This document shows, in pieces, positions 39,647-49,225 of a DNA stretch of 64,000 nt. The DNA is from JBNARI01 sp049718765 (GTDB lineage: Bacteria > Bacillota > Sulfobacillia > DUMF01): positions 1 to 64,000 of the forward strand of contig JBNARI010000006.1 in NCBI GenBank assembly GCA_049718765.1. Reading direction: 5' to 3'. Both the position numbers and the translations under genes were made by a program. Position 1 is the stretch's first letter. Each line of letters opens with the position of its first letter. The notes beneath the pieces are model-generated. The model did no database searches. It saw nothing but the letters and a program-made list of their open reading frames with translations, and was not told the origin of the DNA.

Positions 39647-40689
39647 TCATCGTGATGAGAAATGGCCCAGCCAAAGACCAAGTGGACCGCGTCACCGAGT
39701 ACCTAAAACAGATGGGGCTAGGTGTGCACGTGTCCCAGGGGGAGGAACGCACCATACTGGGGGTTATCGGGGACGTGCGCAAGGTGCCAGTGGAAACCAT
39801 CGAGGCGTTGCCAGGAGTGGAGCGAGTAATAAGGGTGCTGGAGCCGTATAAGCTGGCCAGCCGTAAGCTCAAGCAGGAGTCCACCGTGGTGGAGTTTGGG
39901 GGCGTAAAGATCGGAGGTCAGGAAGTAGTACTGATCGCGGGACCATGCTCCGTTGAAAACCTGGATATGCTCAGGGCATGCGCCGCTGCTGCCAAGCAAA
40001 GCGGGGTCTCAGCTTTGAGAGGAGGCGCCTTTAAGCCAAGGACTTCCCCCTATAGCTTCCAGGGCTTGGGCCGAGAGGGGCTGGAACTGTTGGCCCAGGT
40101 GAGGAGCGAAACAGGCCTCCCCGTTGTTACGGAGGTGATGGCTCCAGAACAAGTAGAGCTGGTGTGCGAATACGCCGACATGCTGCAGATTGGCGCAAGG
40201 AACATGCAGAATTTCACCCTTCTTCAAGAGGTGGGACGGTGCCGGAAACCCGTGCTGTTGAAGCGCGGGATGATGTCTTCAATCGACGAGTGGCTCCAGG
40301 CAGCCGAATACATCTTGGCCTACGGCAACATGCAGGTAGTGCTGTGTGAAAGGGGCATCCGGACCTTTGAATCGTACACGAGGAACACCCTTGACCTGAG
40401 CGCTGTGCCAGCAGTGAAGAAACTGAGCCACCTGCCGGTAATCGTGGACCCAAGCCACGGCACAGGCAAACGTGATCTGGTCATCCCAATGGCTATGGCA
40501 GCCATTGCAGCCGGGGCGGATGGAGTAATGGTAGAAGCACACCCTGATCCAGAAAAGGCACTGTCAGATGGCCCTCAGTCCTTGAGGTTGGACCAGCTCC
40601 CAGAGCTGTCCCAGCAACTGGCCAAGGTGGCGGCAACAGTGGGGCGCACCCTATACGGGCTGCCGCGAAATGGAAGGGTGAAACCATGA
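39643..40689 (+). CDS. aroF: 3-deoxy-7-phosphoheptulonate (DAHP) synthase, type I-beta
   Basis: It condenses PEP and erythrose-4-phosphate in the first step of the shikimate pathway. An N-terminal ferredoxin-like regulatory domain (residues 1-70, starting [10 protein letters not shown]) precedes the TIM barrel. Catalytic motifs are IAGPCSVEN (metal-binding cysteine), [36 protein letters not shown], and DPSHGTGKR near the C-terminus. The ATG overlaps the aroH stop (ATGA) with GGAGGG upstream. The adjacent chorismate mutase is separate here, whereas some Firmicutes fuse it to this enzyme. The regulatory domain usually responds to tyrosine or related aromatics. Confidence 0.95.
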   Translation: MIIVMRNGPAKDQVDRVTEYLKQMGLGVHVSQGEERTILGVIGDVRKVPVETIEALPGVERVIRVLEPYKLASRKLKQESTVVEFGGVKIGGQEVVLIAGPCSVENLDMLRACAAAAKQSGVSALRGGAFKPRTSPYSFQGLGREGLELLAQVRSETGLPVVTEVMAPEQVELVCEYADMLQIGARNMQNFTLLQEVGRCRKPVLLKRGMMSSIDEWLQAAEYILAYGNMQVVLCERGIRTFESYTRNTLDLSAVPAVKKLSHLPVIVDPSHGTGKRDLVIPMAMAAIAAGADGVMVEAHPDPEKALSDGPQSLRLDQLPELSQQLAKVAATVGRTLYGLPRNGRVKP

Positions 40690-41579
40690 ACCGGGTTGGC
40701 ATTGTTGGCTTGGGACTAATTGGTGGGTCCTTGGGCTTGGCGCTTCGGACTTGCGGATGGCAGGTCATAGGGTACGACTGTGACCCTCTCACAATGGAGC
40801 AAGCCCATCAAATTGGCGCCTGCGACTGCCTGGCAAACTCCGTGGTGGAGGCGGCAAGTACCAGCCAAGTCCTGGTAGTTGCAGTACCTTCCAGCTCCGT
40901 TGCGGAGGTCGTGGTGGAGGCTGCTTTTGCCATGAAGCCTGGCTCAGTGCTCACCGACGTGGCCAGTGTCAAGGGGCCAATCGTCAAACAGCTTGAGGGA
41001 AGGCTGCCTGCCGGGGTATGTTACGTTGGAGGACACCCCATGGCAGGCTCCGAGAAGCAAGGCATCGCCGCTGCAAGGGCTGACCTCTTTCGAAACGCTG
41101 TGTGGACGATTACACCTTGCTGTTCAGCCCAAAACGATCAGTTCTACTTGAGCGCAGTCGAACAGGTGACACAAGTCATTCGAGCAGCTGGCGCCAACCC
41201 CCTCGTGGTGGATCCAGAAGAGCACGATCTTGCAGTGGCCTTCACCAGCCACCTGCCCTACCTCACTTCCTTGGCAATCGCGCTCACAGCGCAAAGCGGT
41301 GCAAGAAGGCTAGAGCTGGTGAAGAAGCTCGTGGCAGGAGGGTTCCGGGACGCCACAAGGCTTGCACGTTCGAGTCCTTCCACGGCGTGCGACTATTCTT
41401 GGTTGAACCGGGAACGACTCAAACTGGCAGTTCAGGAGTTCGAAAGGCAATTGGCCCGACTGAAGCACGCGTTGGACCAGCCTGGGATTGAAGAACTTGC
41501 CGCAGTGGCCAACAGCGCCATAGAATACCTGGACTCTGTGGAATGGGGGATCTTCGATGTCAAGAGTAAAGGGGCTTAA
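40686..41579 (+). CDS. tyrA: Prephenate dehydrogenase
   Basis: It oxidatively decarboxylates prephenate to 4-hydroxyphenylpyruvate on the tyrosine branch. It has a Rossmann domain at residues 3-170 (VGIVGLGLIGGSLGLAL), the conserved TDVASVKGPI and GGHPMAGSEKQGI substrate-binding segments, and a C-terminal helical dimerisation domain (AFTSHLPYLTSLAIAL). At 297 residues it lacks the C-terminal ACT domain of some Bacillus enzymes. The start overlaps aroF by 4 bases; the end overlaps aroA by 23. Confidence 0.93.
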   Translation: MNRVGIVGLGLIGGSLGLALRTCGWQVIGYDCDPLTMEQAHQIGACDCLANSVVEAASTSQVLVVAVPSSSVAEVVVEAAFAMKPGSVLTDVASVKGPIVKQLEGRLPAGVCYVGGHPMAGSEKQGIAAARADLFRNAVWTITPCCSAQNDQFYLSAVEQVTQVIRAAGANPLVVDPEEHDLAVAFTSHLPYLTSLAIALTAQSGARRLELVKKLVAGGFRDATRLARSSPSTACDYSWLNRERLKLAVQEFERQLARLKHALDQPGIEELAAVANSAIEYLDSVEWGIFDVKSKGA

Positions 41580-42882
41580 CGTCCAGGTGTCGGTACCGGG
41601 GGACAAATCCATATCACATCGGGCTGCACTTCTAGGTGCCATGGCCAGGGGGAAGACCCATGTGCTGGGCTTTGCTCCAGGGCTTGATTGTTGGGCTACT
41701 CTCCAATGCATAAAGGCCCTTGGCGTCCAAGTGCACGTTCAAGGAAGCGAGGTCTTGATCGACAGTCCCGGAGCCTTTGCGCTACAGGAACCCAGCAACG
41801 TCCTGGACTGCATGAACTCCGGCACTACCATGAGGCTGATGTCAGGAGTCCTCGCGGGCCAGCCCTTCATGAGCGTACTCACCGGCGACTCGTCCTTGAG
41901 GAACAGGCCCATGGCCCGAGTAGTCGAACCGCTCAGAGCAATGGGTGCACGCGTGGATGGCCGCTGTGGGGGCACCAAGGCCCCACTTTACATTCGAGGA
42001 CCTGCTGGCACCCGTTCCCACCTGAAACCCCTTAGGGATTACCGCCTTCCGGTGGCCAGTGCTCAGGTCAAGTCATGCTTGCTCCTCGCAGGCCTCCTTG
42101 CCGATGGCGAGACCACGATACTGGAAACAGTGCCCACCAGAGACCACACCGAGAGGATGCTCGGTTTGTTCGGTGCCTCAATTGCTACGGAGCGCTGCTC
42201 CGAAGGCACACTTGTAAGGGTACATGGCCCTCAAAGGCTGGCGCCTGCCCAAGTGGAGGTCCCCGGTGATTTCTCCTCTGCGGCCTTCTGGCTTGCAGCA
42301 GGGGCTATAGTACCTGAATCAACGGTCACCGTTACCAACGTGGGATTGAACCCTTTGCGGACCGGATTCCTCGCTGCCCTTCGCGACATGGGTTGTGACG
42401 TCGAGGTCAGGCTCAGGCCTGCCATCTCCTGGGAGCCGGTGGGCGACGTAACTGTGAGTGCAAGTAGCCTCAAGGCAATTCAAGTTCTGCCCGAGCAGGT
42501 GCCATCAATGGTGGATGAAATCCCCGTGCTTGCCGTGTGTGCAGCCATGGCCCAGGGTACAACCTGCGTAAGGGGGGCAGGGGAACTACGTCACAAGGAA
42601 AGCGACAGGATCTCGGCCATAGTCCAAAACTTGAGGGCCATGGGCGCAAGCGCAGGCGAGCTTGAGGACGGCTTCTGGGTGGAAGGTGGGAGACCCCTTC
42701 GTGGGGCTCGCGTGAACACAATGGGCGATCACAGGATTGCTATGGCCTTCGCAGTTGCAGCGCTCGTCGCAGAAGGCGACACAGTGCTGGACCACCCTAG
42801 CTGCATTGACGTGTCTTACCCTGGCTTCTTGGGACAGCTAAACGAAGTGGTAGGGAAGGAAAAGGTGATGGTCAAATGCTGA
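41557..42882 (+). CDS. aroA: EPSP synthase (3-phosphoshikimate 1-carboxyvinyltransferase)
   Basis: It adds the enolpyruvyl group of PEP to shikimate-3-phosphate. Signatures: VPGDKSISHRAALLGAMA at the N-terminus, the PEP-binding loop MNSGTTMRLMSGVLAG, RNRPMARVVEPLRAMGA, and the C-terminal RHKESDRISAIVQNLRAMGA. The NSGTT version of the PEP loop is the class II type, seen in enzymes less sensitive to glyphosate; this is a family inference. Length of 441 residues is normal. TGGGGGATC precedes the ATG, which lies inside tyrA. Confidence 0.95.
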   Translation: MSRVKGLNVQVSVPGDKSISHRAALLGAMARGKTHVLGFAPGLDCWATLQCIKALGVQVHVQGSEVLIDSPGAFALQEPSNVLDCMNSGTTMRLMSGVLAGQPFMSVLTGDSSLRNRPMARVVEPLRAMGARVDGRCGGTKAPLYIRGPAGTRSHLKPLRDYRLPVASAQVKSCLLLAGLLADGETTILETVPTRDHTERMLGLFGASIATERCSEGTLVRVHGPQRLAPAQVEVPGDFSSAAFWLAAGAIVPESTVTVTNVGLNPLRTGFLAALRDMGCDVEVRLRPAISWEPVGDVTVSASSLKAIQVLPEQVPSMVDEIPVLAVCAAMAQGTTCVRGAGELRHKESDRISAIVQNLRAMGASAGELEDGFWVEGGRPLRGARVNTMGDHRIAMAFAVAALVAEGDTVLDHPSCIDVSYPGFLGQLNEVVGKEKVMVKC

Positions 42883-43766
42883 GATGGGATTGCAGCCAGC
42901 TTCCGGAGCTCGCGGTTATTGGGTGGCCGCTGGACCATACCTTCTCCCCCCCTATGCAAACAGCGGCCCTAAGGCAAACAGGCTTCAACTGGGGCTACGA
43001 AGCCATACCAGTGCCTCCAGAAAAAGTGCCAGAGTTTTTTGCCAGGGCTTCCCAGACAATGAAAGGCTTCAACGTGACAATGCCCCACAAGTTCGTAGCC
43101 TACCAGCTGTGTCCTGTCCTGGACGGACTGTCAGCGGTGTGCGGCTCGGTGAACACCGTGGTGTTCGAACGGAAGGGCCCCAAGAGCATCCCCACCGGTC
43201 ACAACACCGATGGTCCAGGCTTACTCACTGCCCTGAAGCAGCGGGCTGGCTATGAACCGGCGGGCAGCACGGTTCTGGTCCTGGGCGCAGGGGGTGCAGC
43301 TGCTGGCTGTGCTGCTGCCCTTGCGCGGGCTGGTGCAGCCAGCATTACAATTGTAAACCGCACGCCCGAAAGGGCAAGGGAACTGGCCAGGAACATGGAG
43401 CAAATGTTCGACGAAGTTATATGGCAATGGACGGGCCCCAATAACTACCAGGCCTTCCGGGAGGCACTTAGCAAAACCGAGCTGGTGATCAACTGCATGC
43501 CCGAGGAAGGTGCGGAACAGTTTGCAGCACTGGTCTGTGGTTGCCCAGGGAATGTCAAGGTGCTTTGCGATCTGAGCTACAACGCAGATCCCGGCGCCCT
43601 GTTCCTCCTGGCAAAGCAAGCCGGATACAGAGTGGTAAGTGGCATTGAAGTGCTGCTGTGGCAGGGTGTCTACGCTTTCGAGTTGTTTACCGCGCATAAA
43701 GCGCCTGTGGAAGCTATGACCCAGGCCTTGGTAGAAGTTGCTGGAAGCTGGTGGTTAACATGTTGA
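42876..43766 (+). CDS. aroE: Shikimate dehydrogenase
   Basis: It reduces 3-dehydroshikimate to shikimate with NADPH. Motifs: IGWPLDHTFSPPMQ (shikimate pocket; Thr replaces the usual Ser, and Met-Gln replaces His-Asn), GFNVTMPHK with the catalytic lysine, VNTVV, HNTDGPG with the catalytic aspartate, and the Rossmann GAGGAAAGCAAALA followed by VNRTPERA. The changed pocket residues are moderate and may alter affinity. The ATG overlaps aroA by 7 bases and the end overlaps aroC. Confidence 0.93.
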   Translation: MLRWDCSQLPELAVIGWPLDHTFSPPMQTAALRQTGFNWGYEAIPVPPEKVPEFFARASQTMKGFNVTMPHKFVAYQLCPVLDGLSAVCGSVNTVVFERKGPKSIPTGHNTDGPGLLTALKQRAGYEPAGSTVLVLGAGGAAAGCAAALARAGAASITIVNRTPERARELARNMEQMFDEVIWQWTGPNNYQAFREALSKTELVINCMPEEGAEQFAALVCGCPGNVKVLCDLSYNADPGALFLLAKQAGYRVVSGIEVLLWQGVYAFELFTAHKAPVEAMTQALVEVAGSWWLTC

Positions 43767-44881
43767 GGTTCCTCACAGCAGGAGAATCCCATGGTCCTGG
43801 CCTCACGGCTATCCTTGAGGGCATGCCCGCGGGTATTGAAGTGTGCACAGAAGAACTGGCCCAGGAGCTTGGGAGAAGGCGCAAGTGCTACGGTCGCGGG
43901 CCAAGGGCCTCTATTGAAAACGATGAGGTACACGTGACGTCCGGAATTCATGACGGCAAGACCACAGGAGCCCCAATTGCGGTGTTTATACCTAACAAGG
44001 ACTACTCCAACTGGCATGGAAAGCAGTGCCCAATCACAGCACCACGCCCTGGCCATGCTGACCTCCCAGGAGCAATTAAGTACGGGTTCAAGGACTGCCG
44101 CCCTGTAGCGGAACGTGCAAGTGCCAGAGAGACCGCAGCCCGAGTGGCTTGCGGCTATTTTGCAAAGAAATTGCTGCGCCTTGCAGGCATCGAGGTAATC
44201 AGCTGGGTAACACAAATCGGCGAAACAGTTGCGGATCTGGCCTCTCGAGAAAGGCGGATGTTTGACCCAGAATTCGCAAGGCACCTGGCCAAGCTGGCAG
44301 AGGGTTCAGAGGTGCGTTGCCCGGATCCCGTTGCTTCTGCCCAAATGGTGAAACTCATTGACAGGGCGCGCGAAGCCGGAGACACCCTTGGGGGTGTGTT
44401 TGAAGTAGCAGCTCTTGGAGTCCCGGTGGGCCTTGGAAGCTACGTGCACTGGGACAGAAGGTTGGACACACGCCTTGCAGCTGCCGTCATGAGCATTCCG
44501 GGGGTCAAGGGGGTTGAGATAGGTCTGGGGTTTCAAGGCGCAGCCCTGAGGGGCAGCCAGTTCCATGATCCGATTGTGCCCAATGGCAAGTCTTGGAACG
44601 TAGCATTGCCAGTGCTGAGCAGGCAATCCAACCATGCTGGTGGAATTGAGGGCGGCGTATCCAACGGCCAGCTGGTGTTCATAAGAGCCGCAACGAAGCC
44701 TATACCCACCTTGCAATGCCCGTTGCCCTCAGTTGACATGGTTACAGGCCAAAGGTGCGACGCTCACAGGGAAAGGTCGGACGTGTGTGCAGTGGGTTCT
44801 GCTGCAGTTGTGGCCGAGGCCGTAGTGGCATTGGTGCTCGCTGATGCCCTTCTTGAAATGCGGGGTGGTGACAAATGGTGA
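43760..44881 (+). CDS. aroC: Chorismate synthase
   Basis: It removes phosphate from EPSP to make chorismate, using reduced FMN. Conserved elements: FLTAGESHGPGL at the N-terminus, GRGPRASIENDEVHVTSG, ERASARETAARVACGYFA, GIEGGVSNGQ and TKPIPTL. ATG 43760 follows GGTGG and is favoured over GTG 43751; it lies inside aroE. No flavin reductase partner is seen in the operon. Length is about 373 residues. Confidence 0.95.
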   Translation: MLRFLTAGESHGPGLTAILEGMPAGIEVCTEELAQELGRRRKCYGRGPRASIENDEVHVTSGIHDGKTTGAPIAVFIPNKDYSNWHGKQCPITAPRPGHADLPGAIKYGFKDCRPVAERASARETAARVACGYFAKKLLRLAGIEVISWVTQIGETVADLASRERRMFDPEFARHLAKLAEGSEVRCPDPVASAQMVKLIDRAREAGDTLGGVFEVAALGVPVGLGSYVHWDRRLDTRLAAAVMSIPGVKGVEIGLGFQGAALRGSQFHDPIVPNGKSWNVALPVLSRQSNHAGGIEGGVSNGQLVFIRAATKPIPTLQCPLPSVDMVTGQRCDAHRERSDVCAVGSAAVVAEAVVALVLADALLEMRGGDKW

Positions 44882-46569
44882 GCAGGATCAAGAGCAACAT
44901 CGTGCTCAATGGGCTCCCCGGATCCGGAAAGAGCACTGTAGGTCAAATCCTTGCTTCTAGACTTCACATGGCCTTCATTGACACTGACCGGCTGGTGGAA
45001 GAAACGTCAGGGGAATGCATTCCCGACATATTCAGCAAATATGGAGAACCCCGTTTCCGAGAGCTAGAGGCTGCCGCAATTCGGCAGGCATCCCAGCTCA
45101 GAAATGTGGTGATCTCCATTGGCGGGGGCGCAATTATGCGCAGGGAAAACTATCACGCCCTTAGGGAGACAGGCACGATACTGTGGCTCAATGCATCCAT
45201 CGAGACCTTGCTCAAGCGTTTGGAAGGCGACTCGTCAAGGCCCCTCTTGGTCCCCCCTCCCGGGTTGACAAAGGCAGACATGCTGCGCTCCCTCGCTAAC
45301 GCCAGGCAACAGGTTTACACCGAAACCGCAGACCTCATAGTTGACGCTGACGCGGATCCGCGGCAAGTAGCAGACGAAGTCATGCGCGGGCTGCAACTCA
45401 CAGACGCTCCGTCGTGGGAATTGCAACCAGAGTCGGTGCCAGTGCGCACCAGGGCTGGAAGGTATGAGGTGAAGGTGGGCTGTGGTTTCCTGGTGAGAGA
45501 GCTAGTTGAGCTTTGCCGGGAGTTACCTAACGTATCCAAACTGGTGATCGTGTCTAATCCACTGGTTAATCAACTGCACGCCTCCGTAATTGGGACGCGC
45601 CTGTGTGAAGCTGGCTTTAGGACGGAATTGGTCCTTGTGGGAGACGGTGAAAGCCACAAGACCCTGGAGACTGCGTTCAAGCTGTACGACCAATTCGTTC
45701 GTATGGGCGTGGATCGGGATTCAGTGGTGGTAGCAGTTGGCGGAGGAGTTACAGGAGACGTGGCAGGGTTCGTTGCAGCCACGTTTATGCGGGGAATAAG
45801 GTGGCTTCAAGTGCCCACCACACTGCTAGCACAAGTGGATGCAAGCGTTGGCGGGAAGGTGGCAGTAGACCACCCCGCTGGCAAGAACCTCATTGGCGCA
45901 TTCCATCAACCGGTGGGAGTGGTTTCAGACATTGCAGCCATCATCACGCTACCAGACAGAGCGTTTGCCGAAGGGATGGCAGAAGCCATAAAGACAGCCA
46001 TCATAGATGGTCAGCTTTTCCAATTCATTGAAACCCACGCCCATCGGGTCGCAGCCAGGGACCCCTGGGTGACGACGCGAATGGTGGCCGCCTGTGCCAG
46101 GGTCAAGAGTCAGCTGGTTGGCGACGATGAGTTGGACAGGGGCCCACGCATGTTGCTGAACTTGGGACATACGTTTGGGCATGCCATGGAAGCCGCCCTG
46201 GGCTACTCTGGTATAAGCCATGGGGAAGCAGTAGCAGTAGGTACATGCATAGCCTGCAGACTTGCGGAGCGAATAGGCGTGGCGGAGCGCGGCTTGTCCG
46301 AGAGGGTGTCCGAGCTGATGCGCACCTTTGGACTGCCCACGTGCCCCGCTGAACTACGAGTTTGCCCTAGCCCAGAATCAACCCTGATGCACATGTTCAG
46401 GGACAAGAAGAGCTCTTCTGGCAGGCTGAGGCTGGTAATCCCCTTCGCCATTGGGGACGTGAGGGTACTGGGTGATGTACCCAATGATATAATAAAGGAA
46501 ACTTTCAGGTTGGAGTGGGAGGCGAACAGCGTTGAACAAGTTCCTCGTCATACACGGTCCCAACCTTAA
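44875..46569 (+). CDS. aroKB: Fused shikimate kinase / 3-dehydroquinate synthase (AroK-AroB)
   Basis: This is one chain of two enzymes. Residues 1 to about 170 are shikimate kinase: P-loop GLPGSGKST, FIDTDRLVEE, SIGGGAIMR and the lid region SRPLL. Residues about 185-545 are dehydroquinate synthase: VGDGESHKTLE, VVAVGGGVTGDVAGFVAATFMRG, TTLLAQVDASVGGKV, and zinc ligands in EGMAEAIK, NLGHTFGHA and SHGEAVAVG. The two catalyse steps 2 and 5 of the pathway and are not consecutive. ATG 44875 lies in the end of aroC. Both halves look complete. Confidence 0.95.
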   Translation: MVSRIKSNIVLNGLPGSGKSTVGQILASRLHMAFIDTDRLVEETSGECIPDIFSKYGEPRFRELEAAAIRQASQLRNVVISIGGGAIMRRENYHALRETGTILWLNASIETLLKRLEGDSSRPLLVPPPGLTKADMLRSLANARQQVYTETADLIVDADADPRQVADEVMRGLQLTDAPSWELQPESVPVRTRAGRYEVKVGCGFLVRELVELCRELPNVSKLVIVSNPLVNQLHASVIGTRLCEAGFRTELVLVGDGESHKTLETAFKLYDQFVRMGVDRDSVVVAVGGGVTGDVAGFVAATFMRGIRWLQVPTTLLAQVDASVGGKVAVDHPAGKNLIGAFHQPVGVVSDIAAIITLPDRAFAEGMAEAIKTAIIDGQLFQFIETHAHRVAARDPWVTTRMVAACARVKSQLVGDDELDRGPRMLLNLGHTFGHAMEAALGYSGISHGEAVAVGTCIACRLAERIGVAERGLSERVSELMRTFGLPTCPAELRVCPSPESTLMHMFRDKKSSSGRLRLVIPFAIGDVRVLGDVPNDIIKETFRLEWEANSVEQVPRHTRSQP

Positions 46570-46972
46570 CCTCCTGGGCCAAAGGGAACCCCACATTTAC
46601 GGAAGCCAAACGCTGGAACAGATCAACCAGGCAATAACCAAGAAGGCTGCTGAGCTTGGAGTGGAAGTACGTGTAGTGCAGTATTCCTCAGAAGGGGACA
46701 TCATCGACGAAATCCACCGCGCTAAGGCTTGGGCAAGCGGAATTGTCATAAACGCTGGAGCTTACACCCATTACAGCATTGCAATACGGGATGCCCTTTC
46801 CGGAGTGAACCTTCCAGCAGTGGAGGTCCACCTTTCCAACACCTATGCCAGGGAAGAGTTCAGGCACAAGTCCATGATCAGCCCTGTTGTCAAAGGGGTC
46901 ATAGCTGGCTTGGGGCCTAGGGGATACCTCTACGCGCTAGACTTCCTCGCCAACCTGGCCGCAGGCAACTGA
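46532..46972 (+). CDS. aroQ: Type II 3-dehydroquinate dehydratase
   Basis: It dehydrates 3-dehydroquinate to 3-dehydroshikimate. The 146 residues carry the type II motifs: VIHGPNLNLLGQREPHIYG with catalytic tyrosine, NAGAYTHYSIAIRDAL, VEVHLSNTYAREEFRHKS with catalytic histidine, and IAGLGPRGYLYAL. The TTG start follows GGGAGGC by 9 bases and is 38 bases inside aroKB. It is the last gene of the operon; a convergent gene ends 25 bases later. Confidence 0.95.
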   Translation: MNKFLVIHGPNLNLLGQREPHIYGSQTLEQINQAITKKAAELGVEVRVVQYSSEGDIIDEIHRAKAWASGIVINAGAYTHYSIAIRDALSGVNLPAVEVHLSNTYAREEFRHKSMISPVVKGVIAGLGPRGYLYALDFLANLAAGN

Positions 46973-46997
46973 TCAAACTCTGAACCCAAAGTGCGAT

Positions 46998-47558
46998 TTA
47001 GTGGCACATAGCTTTAGATTCTCTGAACTTGGTAGCAAGCTGGAATGCCAGCTCCACCGCTTCCTGCGGGCTGCCAGCAAATGCCAGCGGACTAGTTCTT
47101 CTTTCGTCCATATACATTCCTTCCAATGCCACGCTGCGCAGCCTGCCCGCCCAACCGCCGCTCGCTTCCAGCACCACCACGGGCACCCCATTGCGCTGTG
47201 CCACGCAGAGCTCCATAAGGGTGCCAGCACCGCCACTCACCATTATGATGGCGTCGCAAGCATGGACCAGCACTACGCTCCTGAACTCGAAGCTGAGTCC
47301 AGTAGTCACTGGCACAGTCACGTACTGATTGGCGGCTGCCAGAGAAGAAAAGGGCAAGATGCCCACTGTTATGCCGCCTTCCAAGAAAGCACCTCTGCAA
47401 CCTGCTTCCATCACGCCGTCTCTGCCACCACAAAACAAAATGCCGCCGCGCTTTGCAATTTCCCTGCCCACAGCTTCGGCGGCTGCGTCCGTATCAGGGC
47501 TCACTGGTCCTGAACTCCCGATCACACCAATCCTGAAGGGGCTTTTCGTTGATGGCAT
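46998..47558 (-). CDS. LOG/TIGR00725-family Rossmann nucleotide-binding protein
   Basis: A protein of about 186 residues with the fold of lysine decarboxylase-like (LOG) and molybdenum-cofactor-carrier proteins: IGVIGSSGPV, GILFCGGRDGVMEAGCRGA, and SGGAGTLMELCVAQRNGVPVV in place of the PGGxGTxxE motif. The TIGR00725 group is not firmly assigned; relatives bind nucleotides or molybdenum cofactor. ATG 47558 follows GGAGGG; upstream in-frame starts would add an unrelated leader. The 257-base stretch 47559-47815 shows nothing I can name. Confidence 0.85.
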   Translation of the reverse strand: MPSTKSPFRIGVIGSSGPVSPDTDAAAEAVGREIAKRGGILFCGGRDGVMEAGCRGAFLEGGITVGILPFSSLAAANQYVTVPVTTGLSFEFRSVVLVHACDAIIMVSGGAGTLMELCVAQRNGVPVVVLEASGGWAGRLRSVALEGMYMDERRTSPLAFAGSPQEAVELAFQLATKFRESKAMCH

Positions 47559-47815
47559 TGCTGCTATCCCTCCACTCACGCTAACTGGTGCAGGAATATG
47601 CCAATCGGTCTGTAAGGCAAGGCAAACGACCTTCAAAGATTGCTTAGCTTCCGTGTCACTGGCAGGAATACCACCAGGGGGGAAGCAAACAGCCTCGTGC
47701 CCTGGTCTTGGTTCTTCGAAAGAGGTCTAATTCCTAAACATTGGGGTACGCTCCATGTAGGCAGTCGGCAGCCAGCTTTGGCCGATCTAACCGGTGCAAT
47801 GATGCAACTGGGTTA

Positions 47816-49201
47816 TCAAATCTCCTCTAGTGTCGGCCCCCGCCTAACCAAGACCTTGTTCTTCCAGCGCCCAGTGCTGTAATAAACGCCACTTGCCACA
47901 GCACCCACCGCCGGACTCAAAGTCATTGCGATCCACACACCACGCGGGCCCATGCCGAAATTGTTGGAAAGAAGCCTTGCTAGAGGCACCCTCACAAGCC
48001 ACAAGCTCAGTATGGAAATGGCTGCCGTGGGCATTGTATCCCCAGCCCCTCGAAGCACGCCGTTGGTGACCACCATTAGCCCAAACGGTACATAGGACAA
48101 GCCAACTATGCGGAGGTACTCGCTCCCCAAACGTAGCACTTCCAAGTCGCTCGTGAACAAGTTTAAAAGCAGCATAGGCCTAAATAAAGCAACAAGGGTT
48201 ATCACCGCAGTGATTGAACTGGACAGCGCCCATGCCCAGTACACAATCAGCTTCACCCGGTCGTCACGGTTCGCTCCCAAGTTCTGCCCGACTAGAGCAG
48301 ATACCGCCAGTCCAACCGAGAGAGCTGGAAGGGTAGCGAATTGGTCCAGCCTGGATGCAGCACCAAACGCTGCCACCACCTTTGAACCGAAGGGTGTGAC
48401 GGTAGACGTGACCACCAGTGAGCTAAAGGACACAATTGTCTGTTGAAGCCCAGAGGGCAAGCCGATGCGCAAGGTCGTGCGGCTGATATCAGGAAACAAC
48501 CGGAACTCCCTCAGGAGCCCTTCGAAGCATGGGTTCACTCGACCAGCCCACAATACCAACAACCCACAAGACACCGCTTGCGAAATCACGGTGGCAAGCG
48601 CCGCTCCACCAATGCCCATCCTGGGAAAAGGAGGTACGCCAAATACCATCAGGGGGTCGAGCACTATGTTAAGCAGCGTGGCAACTGTAAGCGCAGCCAG
48701 GGGCGTCCTGGAATCCCCCACGCCCCGCATCACTGCAGACAAACCGTTGTATTCAAATGAAAACAATAGGCCAGTGCAGAAAATCAGCAGGTAATTGGCC
48801 GCCTGAACCATCACGTCCGGGGGCGTCCCGATGAGTTCCAACACATACCGGTGCCCCAGCACGCCGACCACCGTTGCGCCAGCACCCATGATACCTAGAA
48901 GCGTCACAGTGTTCACGGCAGTGTTGCGCACCATGTCTGGCCGGCCTGCCCCGAAGTACTGGGACACAATGGCGGTCACGGCAATACTGATCCCTGTGAC
49001 CATGGATATGAGGATGAAGATAATCGGAAAGCTCACCGACACTGCCCCGAGACCAGCTGCGCCCACAAGCTTCCCGACCCAGATGCTGTCAACCGTGTTG
49101 TAAAGGGCTTGCAGCAAGTTGCCCAGTAGCATCGGCACCGCGAAGTTTATGAGGTGTGCAGGTATGCTTCCTGTAGTAAAGTCTGTGCTTCGTACGCTCA
49201 T
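47816..49201 (-). CDS. MATE-family multidrug efflux transporter
   Basis: Twelve membrane segments in two six-helix halves, 461 residues. Typical features: the N-terminal FAVPMLLGNLLQALYNTVDSIWVGK, NYLLIFCTGLLFSFEYNGLSAVMRGVGDSRTP, NIVLDPLMVFG, and the repeated YVPFGLMVVTNGVLRGAGDTMPT in the second half. It would export cationic drugs or metabolites in exchange for Na+ or H+. It lies 24 bases downstream of the metal ATPase gene on the same strand and may be co-transcribed. Confidence 0.92.
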   Translation of the reverse strand: MSVRSTDFTTGSIPAHLINFAVPMLLGNLLQALYNTVDSIWVGKLVGAAGLGAVSVSFPIIFILISMVTGISIAVTAIVSQYFGAGRPDMVRNTAVNTVTLLGIMGAGATVVGVLGHRYVLELIGTPPDVMVQAANYLLIFCTGLLFSFEYNGLSAVMRGVGDSRTPLAALTVATLLNIVLDPLMVFGVPPFPRMGIGGAALATVISQAVSCGLLVLWAGRVNPCFEGLLREFRLFPDISRTTLRIGLPSGLQQTIVSFSSLVVTSTVTPFGSKVVAAFGAASRLDQFATLPALSVGLAVSALVGQNLGANRDDRVKLIVYWAWALSSSITAVITLVALFRPMLLLNLFTSDLEVLRLGSEYLRIVGLSYVPFGLMVVTNGVLRGAGDTMPTAAISILSLWLVRVPLARLLSNNFGMGPRGVWIAMTLSPAVGAVASGVYYSTGRWKNKVLVRRGPTLEEI

Positions 49202-49225
49202 GCTCTACTATTTTAACACAACATT

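Noticed and set aside
47559..47815. Small open frames in the gap between the LOG-family and MATE genes
   Set aside because: None has a ribosome site, family resemblance or consistent codon use.
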